Virus record (IMG/VR): IMGVR_UViG_3300032084_002774
Span: 1-31,815 of that record
Reading direction: 5' to 3' (one strand)
Source of the DNA: a virus
DNA: 31,815 nt
Each line of letters opens with the position of its first letter. The first letter of the stretch is position 1. Under the pieces are notes generated by a model. It saw nothing but the letters and a program-made list of their open reading frames with translations, had not been told where the DNA came from and searched no databases. The translations under genes were made by a program, and so were the position numbers. Shown piece after piece: positions 8,901 to 16,370 of the stretch.

Positions 8901-9084
8901 CTTAGATGAGCCGGGTACCTCTCTTGACGAAGAAAATATGCAAGGATTCGTAGATATTCTTGCAATTATTAAAAATTATTTCAAAAAAGTATTGCTTATC
9001 TCGCATCTTGACACATTGAAAGACTGTGTTGATATGCAAATAACAATTGACAAAAAAGACGGATATGCATCCGTTATTGCATAA
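5923..9084 (+). CDS. Fused SbcD-SbcC (gp47-gp46 / Mre11-Rad50) recombination nuclease, 1053 aa
   Basis: TTG start at 5923 behind AGGAGAA (5911-5917). The first ~340 residues form a calcineurin-like phosphoesterase: IADTH (Asp8, His10), HCGD (Asp44), LGNHD (Asn79-His80-Asp81), YHGS (His148) and GH..LGDIH (His175, His184). The rest is an SMC-type ATPase: Walker A GKNYSGKS (398-405), long coiled coils, a zinc-hook CEYC (Cys726, Cys729) at the apex, signature GSGAEK (964-969), and Walker B DIFILDEP (990-997). Mre11-Rad50, SbcCD and T4 gp47/gp46 process DNA ends for recombination and host DNA degradation, normally as two proteins. Here one uninterrupted frame encodes both. It belongs to the primase transcript. 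Confidence 0.92.
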   Translation: MKFAHIADTHIRNLKFHYEYKIVFEKLYKSLKKEKVDYIIHCGDIAHTKTQISPEFVEMCTNFFRSLADIAPTYIILGNHDGNLKNSSRQDALTPIAEALEHPRLHLLKNSGETILSDSVAINVLSVFDEENWVKPADDNKINIALYHGSVSGVKTDTGWVMDHGEHPIEIFEGHDYAFLGDIHKTNQCLDEEGRIRYCGSTVQQNHGETNDKGFLVWDIKDKESFECRHIELKNPRPFVTISLTPKGKMPKNTSVPEKARLRLISENNLPLHTMRKAIDVAKRRFKPESISFFNRAAGKKGNVTDENGNLLVENLRDIDVQERLIKEYLKDYELDEDVENQVLDLNLKYNKIAEENEQIARNVNWRLKSLEFDNLFNYGESNSVNFENLEGIIGIFGKNYSGKSSIIDSLLFTVFNSTSKNDRKNLNVINQNKEYCSGKAVLSIGDLDYTIERKAEKYIKNLKGKQTTEAKTDLEFSVYSEIEQGSESLNGLSRPDTDRNIRKVFGTLDDFLYSSMASQMDSLSFIKEGSTKRKEILANFLDLKFFETKYKLAKEDSTDTRGALKKMSGKDFNKEISDAKNNLIESERELRDKKRVCQEYKKQIETYFVDIKNIEEKINSIPAEVIDVVKVKTLLGDKKKKLLGANEEIDELKKNKQKSEKDYDTIKSFLGTYDKEQLFDKKLKIDNLSKDIGGLNLKLKEENKDLAYNRKKIKMLEDHEYDPDCEYCCENPFVKDAHKSKDHLPVNEERILDFETSISSLKEEIVELNPDLIEKKISVYNEILGERNRLSNEIINHGLKIDKNKSCITNLLNEVEKLEGELSEYEQNKKAIENLESLNSELKDLKFQEQSAKNKSEICNSDIMKLYKAVGSLEQKVSNLQEQKDSFESLQSEISAYDLYMTCMKSNGIAFEVIRKKLPIINEEIAKILANIVDFEIFFEDDENRLDIFIRHPLYEPRPLEMGSGAEKTIAAMAIRLALLSVSSLPKGDIFILDEPGTSLDEENMQGFVDILAIIKNYFKKVLLISHLDTLKDCVDMQITIDKKDGYASVIA

Positions 9085-9096
9085 AGGAGAAAGAAA

Positions 9097-10101
9097 ATGT
9101 CATTATTAACAGAAGATACTATATTTACCAATGGGGTGGACACACACCAGATCGGAGGGCTCGACCCATCAGGGACAACTCAAGGGTTTGAAAAAGTACC
9201 ATCTCAAACTGGATTCTTTATTTATTCTAATCATCCATATTCGTTGTGGCTGAAGGACACTAATGGCTGGACTCTTTATCAAACATTTTCAGCGGCAAAT
9301 TTAGTTAAGGCAACAACCTATGCTTGGGGAGATTATACAGCCGCCTACGTGAAGACAGCAACCACAAACCACACCGTACACTTGAAGCCTCGAACTGGAG
9401 CCATCCTTGTTGACGGAGATATCGGAGATGGTGTAAATCAACACGATACACTAATTCTTTCCGCCAATTCAGCTGCAGTAAATATCGCACCATCATCCCT
9501 TGATCTAAGTGCTAAGAGCATCAACGACCTAGATACCAAGCTGTATACAAGACCAGTGACAGCACCGGGCGGATATGATGATCCAGTGCAAGATAGTGTA
9601 ATGTTTTACGACGAAGATGTAACCGACGGTAATCATTGGAAATATAGAACAGGAAAAAGTTTGGTCAAGGATGCAGTTGATATCAATAATAATTCTGATG
9701 GGAAATTTCTAAAGTGGCACAATGCATCAGACTCATTCGTGTGGGAAACCCCACCTAGCAACGGCTCATCAACTATGGGTGGTACGATGACAAGCCATAT
9801 TATTCCAGATACAAATGCGGCATATGATTTGGGAAATGCAGAATATAAAATTCGACACCTCTTTTTGTCTGATAATTCAATGTATATTGGAGATACTTGG
9901 ATTAAGGCAGAAGGCGATTCTGTCAAAATGCCAAATCTTTTAGTTGGTGACTTGAACCTTAACAACACAGGTCGTCAAAATGAAGTTGACGGTACAAGCG
10001 GCCATTGGTCCATCCAAGAAGGTTCTGAAGACCTCTTCTTGATCAATCGGACAACGGGGAAGAAATATCGCTTTAACATTACAGAAGTAGAGGAGAATTA
10101 A
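9097..10101 (+). CDS. Tail fibre / virion surface protein, 334 aa
   Basis: ATG 9097 lies behind AAAGGAGAAAG, the strongest ribosome site in this region. The protein is beta-rich with many short Gly/Asp/Thr turns. Near residues 232-265 it carries HIIPDTNAAYDLGNAEYKIR followed by HLFLSDNSMYIGD, a recurrent motif of phage fibre and short tail-fibre proteins. No transmembrane or enzymatic feature is seen. It begins 12 nt after the SbcCD stop with no terminator between, so early transcripts could run through; late expression would need its own promoter, which I cannot locate. Role inferred: fibre shaft or receptor-facing subunit. Confidence 0.7.
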   Translation: MSLLTEDTIFTNGVDTHQIGGLDPSGTTQGFEKVPSQTGFFIYSNHPYSLWLKDTNGWTLYQTFSAANLVKATTYAWGDYTAAYVKTATTNHTVHLKPRTGAILVDGDIGDGVNQHDTLILSANSAAVNIAPSSLDLSAKSINDLDTKLYTRPVTAPGGYDDPVQDSVMFYDEDVTDGNHWKYRTGKSLVKDAVDINNNSDGKFLKWHNASDSFVWETPPSNGSSTMGGTMTSHIIPDTNAAYDLGNAEYKIRHLFLSDNSMYIGDTWIKAEGDSVKMPNLLVGDLNLNNTGRQNEVDGTSGHWSIQEGSEDLFLINRTTGKKYRFNITEVEEN

Positions 10102-10103
10102 AA

Positions 10104-10298
10104 ATGACTGAAATGGCAAGAGGCGCAGTTGATAAAGCTCTAGAAAAGGTAGTTTCTCGTAAGCTGCTTGTCTGGGCTACTGCAACGGCATTAATGTTCA
10201 ATGCAACAATTGATAGTGGAGACTGGCTTATTTTAAGTGCGCTTTATATTGGCGGTCAATCTGTTATTGATGCAATTGTAAAGTTGAAAGGTCTCTAA
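10104..10298 (+). CDS. Small inner-membrane protein, holin candidate, 64 aa
   Basis: Begins 2 nt after the fibre gene (AGAGGAGAATTAAAAATG gives a good ribosome site). After a charged N-terminus (VDKALEKVVSRK) there are two hydrophobic stretches, KLLVWATATALMF (about 20-32) and DWLILSALYIGGQSVIDAIV (about 40-59), with a short basic C-terminus (KLKG). This size and two-helix pattern fits small phage holins, which make lethal holes in the cytoplasmic membrane. The next two genes resemble spanin components, which strengthens the lysis reading, but no endolysin is visible in the window. Assignment is inference from topology and neighbours. Confidence 0.5.
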   Translation: MTEMARGAVDKALEKVVSRKLLVWATATALMFNATIDSGDWLILSALYIGGQSVIDAIVKLKGL

Positions 10299-10299
10299 G

Positions 10300-10701
10300 T
10301 TGATCAACGTCGACTTAGGCGAAGCATTTAAGGCCATCGGAGCTTTTGTAGCCAAAAACTGGCAAACATTAGCTCTGATAGCCTTTATTGTTTTCTTTTT
10401 TCTTTCCAAAAATGATTATGGCGCACTTAAAAAATCAATGGAAGTAATGACGGTTAGTTATCAAGAGCAGTTGGAAACCATGGAGAGGCTTCATAAAAAA
10501 GAATTAAAGCTTCGAGAAGAGTCAATCGCAAAGTACGAAAAGGAAGTTGCAGATTTGACTAAGAAATATGGTGAAGCACTATCCAATCTTAAAAAAACAA
10601 AAGAAGAAGATATTGAGAGAATAGAAAAAGACTTTAAGGAAAAGCCAGAAAAACTGGCTGAAGAAATAGAAAACCAATTTGGATTTAGCCATGTTAAGTA
10701 G
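10300..10701 (+). CDS. i-spanin-like membrane-anchored coiled-coil protein, 133 aa
   Basis: Starts at TTG 10300, 1 nt after the previous stop. An N-terminal transmembrane helix (about residues 19-37, WQTLALIAFIVFFFL) is followed by a long, highly charged coiled coil (about 45-125: EQLETMERLHKKELKLREES and onward). This is the topology of Rz-type inner-membrane spanins, which link to an outer-membrane partner and fuse the membranes at lysis of Gram-negative cells. It is co-oriented with the holin candidate and overlaps the next gene. A scaffolding or tail role for a membrane coiled-coil protein cannot be excluded. Confidence 0.5.
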   Translation: MINVDLGEAFKAIGAFVAKNWQTLALIAFIVFFFLSKNDYGALKKSMEVMTVSYQEQLETMERLHKKELKLREESIAKYEKEVADLTKKYGEALSNLKKTKEEDIERIEKDFKEKPEKLAEEIENQFGFSHVK

Positions 10702-11125
10702 ACTATATTTGTTAGTGTTTATATTAATTTGTTGTGAAAACGCCGAAGCTTCTGGTGGTAAGTTCACTTTCATCCAGCAGGGCAGACAAGCACCCTTCAC
10801 AGGCACCCTGTTTGACCCGACAGCGACTGCAAAAATCATGGCTAATAGGAAGTTCTTAAAAGAAGAGTACGAGCTTAAGCTAGGCTTTGAGATACAAAAA
10901 CAACAAAAACAATTTGATTTAGATATTTCACAACTTAGAATCACTCTCGATACCGAAAGAGAGGGTTTTCAAAAAACACTTGAAGTCAAAAATAAAGAGA
11001 TTGAACAACTAAATAGAATTATAGCGAAGAAGCCCGGTACCAACGCTTTGTTGTGGGGAATCATCGGGGGCTTCGCTGTCGGAGTTGGCACAACTGTCGG
11101 CATAACTTATGCGGTGAACAAATGA
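10691..11125 (+). CDS. Exported coiled-coil protein with signal peptide and C-terminal membrane helix, 144 aa
   Basis: I prefer ATG 10691 (GGAT six bases upstream) over the in-frame TTG at 10679, because it makes the protein start directly with a signal peptide: MLSRLYLLVFILICCENAEA then SGG, with an AEA signal-peptidase-I site. A good lipobox is absent although two cysteines sit at the right place. A coiled coil covers about residues 60-110, and a Gly-rich hydrophobic helix (LLWGIIGGFAVGVGTTVGIT) ends the protein. It overlaps the i-spanin candidate by 11 nt and the next gene by 4 nt (ATGA). Possibly a periplasmic partner in lysis; not a standard o-spanin because of the C-terminal helix. Function unknown. 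Confidence 0.5.
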   Translation: MLSRLYLLVFILICCENAEASGGKFTFIQQGRQAPFTGTLFDPTATAKIMANRKFLKEEYELKLGFEIQKQQKQFDLDISQLRITLDTEREGFQKTLEVKNKEIEQLNRIIAKKPGTNALLWGIIGGFAVGVGTTVGITYAVNK

Positions 11126-11505
11126 AAAAAGATTTAAATGATATAGCAAGATATGAAGTAGCCATCCAGAAAAAATATGGCAAGGAAGCCATCAGACACC
11201 CTAAAGCCGACTGGGATGATGAAAAAGAAAAAGATTATCAGCAGCAAATCAAAGATCTATACCAAAAAGAAAAAAAGCAAGAAGAAAAAAACGAAAAAAT
11301 CGAAATGGATGGTTTTTTAATTTCTAAAAAACTATTTAATAAAGATGACAATAGAAATTGTCCTGTTTGTCAGACTTATTCTTTTGAATTAAGAGATGAC
11401 GTATACATGGCAAAGTTTGATTGTTGCTTTAAATGCTACATACAATGGGTCGATGGCCGCGAGGCACGGTGGAAAACCGGATGGCGACCCCAAGAGGAAA
11501 AATAA
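11122..11505 (+). CDS. Conserved phage zinc-binding protein, 127 aa
   Basis: The frame is open from 11053, but ATG 11122 overlapping the previous stop as ATGA is the plausible start. The first half is charged and probably helical (KKEKKQEEKNEKIEM). The second half has two cysteine pairs, NCPVC and CCFKC, about 27 residues apart, forming a likely zinc ribbon, followed by a basic/aromatic tail (GREARWKTGWRP). I associate this C-terminal pattern with an uncharacterised protein found near the terminase in large marine phages. A DNA- or protein-binding role in packaging is conceivable but unproven. It ends 0 nt before the next start, consistent with translational coupling. Confidence 0.6.
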   Translation: MKKDLNDIARYEVAIQKKYGKEAIRHPKADWDDEKEKDYQQQIKDLYQKEKKQEEKNEKIEMDGFLISKKLFNKDDNRNCPVCQTYSFELRDDVYMAKFDCCFKCYIQWVDGREARWKTGWRPQEEK

Positions 11506-12015
11506 ATGGCTACAACATTAGAAATTATTCAAGGTATTAATCAGGCAGCGGCAAATGCTTATGACGGTGCTCATGATCAAAGATTCGTATCAGGCGATAC
11601 TAAAGAAATCGGTCTAAGCAGGGAAGAGGGCTGCCCGATTATTGATAGTCGCGTCTCAGATGGTTTCGGCATTAAATTCATTGGCAACATGCTGCAAATA
11701 AATTATGAGGCGAACATTAGATTAAAGGACGTTTATTCTGGTGGCTTCGAGGAAGAATGCGACAGAAAACTTGTTGCCATTGCTGATTTTTTGAAAAAAG
11801 AATTCAAAGTAATCACAGGAAAATCCCTTTCACTTTCGGCACAGGGCGAGTGTAAGTGCATTGTACAACACACTTCCAGAGTTAGAACTTTCGTAATGGC
11901 TCATCGTCTATTTAAAATCGGCGGAATGCAGGATGTTGAAACTTTGGGAGAGGCGATTACTGACCCGATGGATATCAAATATCAAAAATTTCTCAAAGAA
12001 GGTTCCTTTAAGTAG
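11506..12015 (+). CDS. Conserved hypothetical protein upstream of terminase, 169 aa
   Basis: Starts at ATG directly after the previous stop (TAAATG), with AAGAGGAAAAATAA as ribosome site. It is a soluble mixed alpha/beta sequence with a helix-rich N-terminus (EIIQGINQAAANAYDGAH), a region GFGIKFIGNMLQINYEANIR, and three cysteines (one at GCPI, two in ECKC). I do not recognise a family. Its position immediately before the large terminase subunit, and 5 nt from it, is where a small terminase subunit or head-completion factor could sit, but no helix-turn-helix is evident, so no function is assigned. Confidence 0.5.
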   Translation: MATTLEIIQGINQAAANAYDGAHDQRFVSGDTKEIGLSREEGCPIIDSRVSDGFGIKFIGNMLQINYEANIRLKDVYSGGFEEECDRKLVAIADFLKKEFKVITGKSLSLSAQGECKCIVQHTSRVRTFVMAHRLFKIGGMQDVETLGEAITDPMDIKYQKFLKEGSFK

Positions 12016-12020
12016 AAAAT

Positions 12021-13610
12021 ATGTCTCACACACTATCTAAAAAAGAGATAGTAGCCGAAATATTAAAATGTGGTAAAGACCCTGTTTATTTTATTGACAA
12101 CTACGCTAGAATATCTCATCCCATCGAAGGTTTAATCCCCTTCAAAACTTATCCATATCAAGCGGATTTGCTACAAGATTTTAACGATTATCGTTTTAAT
12201 GTGATCTTGAAGGCACGCCAGCTTGGTATTTCTACTATCGCCGCTGCTTATATAGTGTGGTTGATGCTCTTTCATAGAGACAAAAATATTTTGGTCATGG
12301 CTACCAAATTTAAAACAGCGTCGAATCTCGTTAAAAAAGTTAAGGCAATTATGAAAAATTTGCCAGACTGGATCACCCTAGCAGACATTTCTATAGACAA
12401 CCGGTCTTCTTTCGAACTAACTAACGGTTCGCAAATTCAAGCAGCTTCAACATCAGGCGATGCCGGTCGATCCGAGGCTCTTTCTCTTTTGGTAATAGAT
12501 GAGGCCGCACACGTTGAAAACTTGACAGAATTGTGGGCTGGCTTATACCCAACAATTTCTACAGGTGGTCGCGTGATTGCTCTATCTACACCAAATGGTG
12601 TTGGTAATTGGTTTCACAAGACATATGTCGAAGCCATAGAAGGAAATAATGACTTTCATCCAATAAATCTCCCATGGGACGCACATCCCGATAGGGATCA
12701 GCAGTGGTTTGAGAAAGAAACAAGAAACATGTCTAGGCGAGAAATCGCTCAAGAGCTTGAGTGCAATTTCAATACTTCCGGAGAGTCTGTTATCCATCCT
12801 GATGACATAGCCTCCATTGAGGAAGCAGTTCGTGATCCAAAATACAGAACTGGTTTTGATAGAAATATGTGGATTTGGGAACAATATAACCCAGAATGTT
12901 CTTATCTTTTAGTAGCTGACGTTGCCAGAGGCGACGGTGCTGATTGCTCCGTTTTTCATATTTTAAATTTGGACACCATGGAGGTTGTCGCTGAATATCA
13001 AGGAAAACCCAGCTTGGATATGTATGCAAATGTCTTGCTTCAAGCCGGAAAGGAATACGGAAATTGTTTATTGGTAGTTGAAAATGTTGGTATTGGAATA
13101 TCCGTTTTAGAAAAATTAATAGACCTTCAATACCCAAACATATACTATTCTGTAAAAGGAACTCACGATTTTGTAGAGAGCCATCAAGGAGAAGTTAACA
13201 GCTCTGCTGTGCCCGGATTCACCACGTCTTCAAGGACTCGACCGCTAATCGTCGCAAAATTAGAAGAATTCATTAGAAACAAACTAATTAAGGTATATTC
13301 GGTTCGTCTTTCTAATGAATTACGAACTTTTATTTGGCTAAATGGCAAACCTCAAGCCATGAGGGGATATAATGACGATTTAACAATGGCACTTGCAATC
13401 GCTTGCTGGGTAAGAGACACAGCACTTACTGTTAATAAGCGAGAAGTGGAGTTTAAAAAGGCATGTCTAGGCTCTATAATAAAAGTAGATACAAAAGTTA
13501 ATACAACAATCCCCGGTATGCAAGGTTATAACAAAAAACAAACTTTAGATGAAAAAATGTTTCAAGCAAAAGAAGATTACGAAAAGTATTCATGGTTAAT
13601 TAAAGGATAG
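12021..13610 (+). CDS. Terminase large subunit (T4 gp17 type), 529 aa
   Basis: The packaging motor ATPase-nuclease. N-terminal ATPase: a deviant Walker A, LKARQLGIST (Lys64, Arg66), in which the usual GK is replaced by GI and Lys64 stands at the front, as in other phage terminases; Walker B LLVIDEAAH (Asp160-Glu161); coupling motif ALSTPNG (about 187-193). C-terminal RNase H-like nuclease: VADVARGDGADCSV (Asp300), VVENVG (Glu354) and YNDDLTMA (Asp452/Asp453). Length and motif order agree with gp17. It translocates DNA into proheads through the portal encoded 5 nt downstream and cuts the concatemer. The ribosome site is weak (AAGTAGAAAAT), suggesting moderate expression. Confidence 0.92.
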   Translation: MSHTLSKKEIVAEILKCGKDPVYFIDNYARISHPIEGLIPFKTYPYQADLLQDFNDYRFNVILKARQLGISTIAAAYIVWLMLFHRDKNILVMATKFKTASNLVKKVKAIMKNLPDWITLADISIDNRSSFELTNGSQIQAASTSGDAGRSEALSLLVIDEAAHVENLTELWAGLYPTISTGGRVIALSTPNGVGNWFHKTYVEAIEGNNDFHPINLPWDAHPDRDQQWFEKETRNMSRREIAQELECNFNTSGESVIHPDDIASIEEAVRDPKYRTGFDRNMWIWEQYNPECSYLLVADVARGDGADCSVFHILNLDTMEVVAEYQGKPSLDMYANVLLQAGKEYGNCLLVVENVGIGISVLEKLIDLQYPNIYYSVKGTHDFVESHQGEVNSSAVPGFTTSSRTRPLIVAKLEEFIRNKLIKVYSVRLSNELRTFIWLNGKPQAMRGYNDDLTMALAIACWVRDTALTVNKREVEFKKACLGSIIKVDTKVNTTIPGMQGYNKKQTLDEKMFQAKEDYEKYSWLIKG

Positions 13611-13615
13611 TTTAA

Positions 13616-15580
13616 ATGGCAGATCAAAAGAAAAACCCAAATAACCCCCAATCAGAATTATTTAGAAGACTTACTAGACTATTCTCTGGTCCAATTGTAA
13701 ATTGGCGAACACAGATGAACCGCAAAATCCGACGAACAGCGTTAGACAAGTATGCTACGCAATTCACATCGGCATCTGGTCAACAATTCAGAAAAGCAGA
13801 ATACTCCCCTTTTGATGTTATGCATTCTAAAATAATGGCACAACAAAACAGAGCAGAGCGGTATGTTGACTATGAACAGATGGAATATATGCCAGAAATA
13901 GCATCAGCCCTAGATATTTATGCAGACGAAATGACTACACATTCTGCTTTATCTCCTATGATGCATATTGAGTGCCCAAATGAAGAAATAAAAGCCGTTT
14001 TGCAATCTTTATACGAAAATGTTTTAAATATTGATCACAATCTGTTTGGCTGGTGTCGATCCATGTGCAAGTTTGGAGATTTTGTCCTTTATTTAGATAT
14101 CGATGACAGAATCGGCATTAAAAATGTAGTTCCAGTACCCCTTCGGGAAGTGGAGAGATTAGAGGGCGAAGATCCTACAAACCCCAACTACGTTCAATAT
14201 CAGTGGAACTCTGCTGGCATGACTTTCGAAAATTGGCAAGTAGCCCATTTCAGAATCTTGGGTAATGACAAATATACACCATATGGGACTTCCGTATTAG
14301 ACCCCGGCCGCCGGATTTGGAGACAACTCGTACTGATGGAAGATGCTATGATGGCATACAGGATTGTAAGATCCTCCGAAAGAAGAGTATTTTATATCGA
14401 TGTGGGAAATATTGCCCCGACAGACGTTGAGCAATTTGTACAAAAAACAATTACTTCAATGAAGAGAAATCAGGTCGTTGATGCCAACACTGGTCGCGTC
14501 GATCTTAGATATAACCCTCTTTCAGTTGAGGAGGATTATTTTATTCCTGTCCGTGGTGGTGAATCTTCAAAAATTGAGACCCTTTCCGGTGGACAATTCA
14601 CGGGCGATATCGACGATGTAAAGTATTTAAGAGATAAGATGTTCGCTGCATTAAAAATTCCCGCAGCATATCTTTCCAGTGGCGAAGAGGGTGGATCCGA
14701 AGACAAAACCACTTTGGCTCAAAAGGATGTGAGATTTGCAAGAACTATCCAGCGTCTACAAAGAGCTGTAATTTCTGAATTAGAAAAAATTGGAATTGTC
14801 CACTTGTATACTTTAGGATTTAGAGGAGACGATCTTGTTAGTTTTAGATTGAGATTGAATAATCCATCCAAAATTGCCGAACTTCAAGAATTAGAGCATT
14901 GGAAACAAAAATTTGATATTGCCGGTGGAGCAACGGAGAACTTCTTTTCACGTAGATGGATTTCACAGAATATTTTTAATCTCTCGGAGGAAGAGTTTGT
15001 TAGAAACCAGAGAGAGATGTTTCATGATAGAAAATATGAAGCAGAACTTAATGCTGCAGCTGAAGCCGCTGGGGAGGAAGCCGCTGGAAGTTTTGGAGGA
15101 GAAGCAGACGATGGAATTGATTTGGATGCCCCCGATGACGGCGGAAGTGATATTGATTTAGGCGATGGCGAAGATGAGGGAGGTATTGACCTCGGCAGCG
15201 GTGAGCCGGACGAAGATGTAGCCGATGACGAGCCGCTATTGGCAGCACCCTCTAAGCGTCGTGATGACAGAGGAAGAAGTACGACAACAACAGCAAAATC
15301 AAAGAGCCATTACACTCCCAAGGCATCTAGAGGCGGAGACAATAGAAGCGGTCGCCAACAAAGTTACTTAGCCACAGCTATTCCAAAACCTAAAGACATA
15401 ATTCCGGGCTCTTCTGACCTAAAATCTTTGTCTCGCGGTATTACCGAAGGCACACAATCTATTTACCTCAAGGAAGAAAAAATGATTTTTGACACATCTG
15501 CAGAAGTTAAAAAATTAATTTCAGAATTAGAAAAAACGGAGACTCATTCAAATGAAGATGAAACACAACAAGAAGCGTAA
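13616..15580 (+). CDS. Portal vertex protein (T4 gp20 type), 654 aa
   Basis: Directly follows the terminase. Central sequence matches gp20-type portals: EYMPEIASALDIYADEM, a WQVAHFRI segment, RRIWRQLVLMEDAMMAYRI, VRSSERRVFYIDVG and SSGEEGGSEDKTTLAQKDVR. Twelve copies form the ring at one capsid vertex, through which DNA enters and leaves. Unlike T4 gp20 (about 520 aa) this protein has a C-terminal extension of some 130 residues: an acidic low-complexity stretch (about 485-545, rich in Asp/Gly/Glu), then a basic Ser/Thr/Arg stretch and a short helix. The tail end overlaps the next gene by 29 nt. The extension might contact the scaffold or terminase; that is inference. Confidence 0.9.
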   Translation: MADQKKNPNNPQSELFRRLTRLFSGPIVNWRTQMNRKIRRTALDKYATQFTSASGQQFRKAEYSPFDVMHSKIMAQQNRAERYVDYEQMEYMPEIASALDIYADEMTTHSALSPMMHIECPNEEIKAVLQSLYENVLNIDHNLFGWCRSMCKFGDFVLYLDIDDRIGIKNVVPVPLREVERLEGEDPTNPNYVQYQWNSAGMTFENWQVAHFRILGNDKYTPYGTSVLDPGRRIWRQLVLMEDAMMAYRIVRSSERRVFYIDVGNIAPTDVEQFVQKTITSMKRNQVVDANTGRVDLRYNPLSVEEDYFIPVRGGESSKIETLSGGQFTGDIDDVKYLRDKMFAALKIPAAYLSSGEEGGSEDKTTLAQKDVRFARTIQRLQRAVISELEKIGIVHLYTLGFRGDDLVSFRLRLNNPSKIAELQELEHWKQKFDIAGGATENFFSRRWISQNIFNLSEEEFVRNQREMFHDRKYEAELNAAAEAAGEEAAGSFGGEADDGIDLDAPDDGGSDIDLGDGEDEGGIDLGSGEPDEDVADDEPLLAAPSKRRDDRGRSTTTTAKSKSHYTPKASRGGDNRSGRQQSYLATAIPKPKDIIPGSSDLKSLSRGITEGTQSIYLKEEKMIFDTSAEVKKLISELEKTETHSNEDETQQEA

Positions 15581-16370
15581 CACCGCTTTTATCTACGAAG
15601 CAATCATTCGTGAACTTGCCAAGGCTATTCACGAAGGTAATGTGAGAAATAAATCTAAAATTATTAAAATTATTAGACAAAATTTTAAAGGAAGCACTTT
15701 ACTTGAGAAAGATCTGGATCTCTATAAGTCAATCCTTGAAACGAGGGGGGTCGATAAGTATACGGCTGAAAAAATTGTTTTTCAATCCAGAATACAAAAA
15801 AACACGATCAACCACAAGGAGCTTTTTCAACAACAGAGCCGCCTAATCGAAGAAATTAACAAAGAAATTTCTCCGGATGTGTTTTCTAATTTTGTGCCAA
15901 ACTATAAAGACTTGGCGACCATTTTTCAAATTTTTCATCCAAAAACAACAACAAAAAATAGAGTATTGTTGGAGAATCAAATCATCAGTAAGATGCTAGT
16001 GTCAGAACAAGACGAAAACCCCGCGATGAAATCTGTTGATAACTTAACATATAAGACATTTGTTAAAAAGTTCAATGAAAAATACACAAGTTCTCTGATA
16101 GAAGAACAGAAAGAACTCTTATCTAAGTTTATCGCCTCTTTCTCTGATAATGGCATTGATTTAAAAGTGTATTTGAACGAAGAGATCCCAAGATTGTTCA
16201 AAATTGTGGCAGAATCAAAAAACTTACCAGAAATAAAATCTGATAAAGATATGCTCGCAAAGACAAATCAGGTTATTTCTATGTTAAAAGAGACATCAGA
16301 GAGAAAAATAGATAAGGATTTTGTGCATGATATACTAAAAATTCAAAATCTCGCTAAGGAGATGAAGTAA
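15552..16370 (+). CDS. Conserved hypothetical protein in head module, 272 aa
   Basis: ATG 15552 (MKMKHNKKRNTAFIYEAIIR) or ATG 15558 two codons later; both lie inside the last codons of the portal gene, so translation is coupled. The protein is highly charged and almost entirely helical, with clusters such as IIRQNF, RLIEEINKEISPDVFSNFVP and LLSKFIASFSDNGIDLKVYL. No membrane segment, zinc site or catalytic motif is visible. Because it lies between portal and prohead protease, and prohead core proteins are often helical, an internal head or assembly role is reasonable, but I cannot name a family. Confidence 0.55.
   Translation: MKMKHNKKRNTAFIYEAIIRELAKAIHEGNVRNKSKIIKIIRQNFKGSTLLEKDLDLYKSILETRGVDKYTAEKIVFQSRIQKNTINHKELFQQQSRLIEEINKEISPDVFSNFVPNYKDLATIFQIFHPKTTTKNRVLLENQIISKMLVSEQDENPAMKSVDNLTYKTFVKKFNEKYTSSLIEEQKELLSKFIASFSDNGIDLKVYLNEEIPRLFKIVAESKNLPEIKSDKDMLAKTNQVISMLKETSERKIDKDFVHDILKIQNLAKEMK

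Noticed and set aside
9047-9080. TTGACA near the end of SbcCD as a promoter for the fibre gene
   Set aside because: No acceptable -10 at 16-18 nt; the bases there (TCCGTT) do not match TATAAT.
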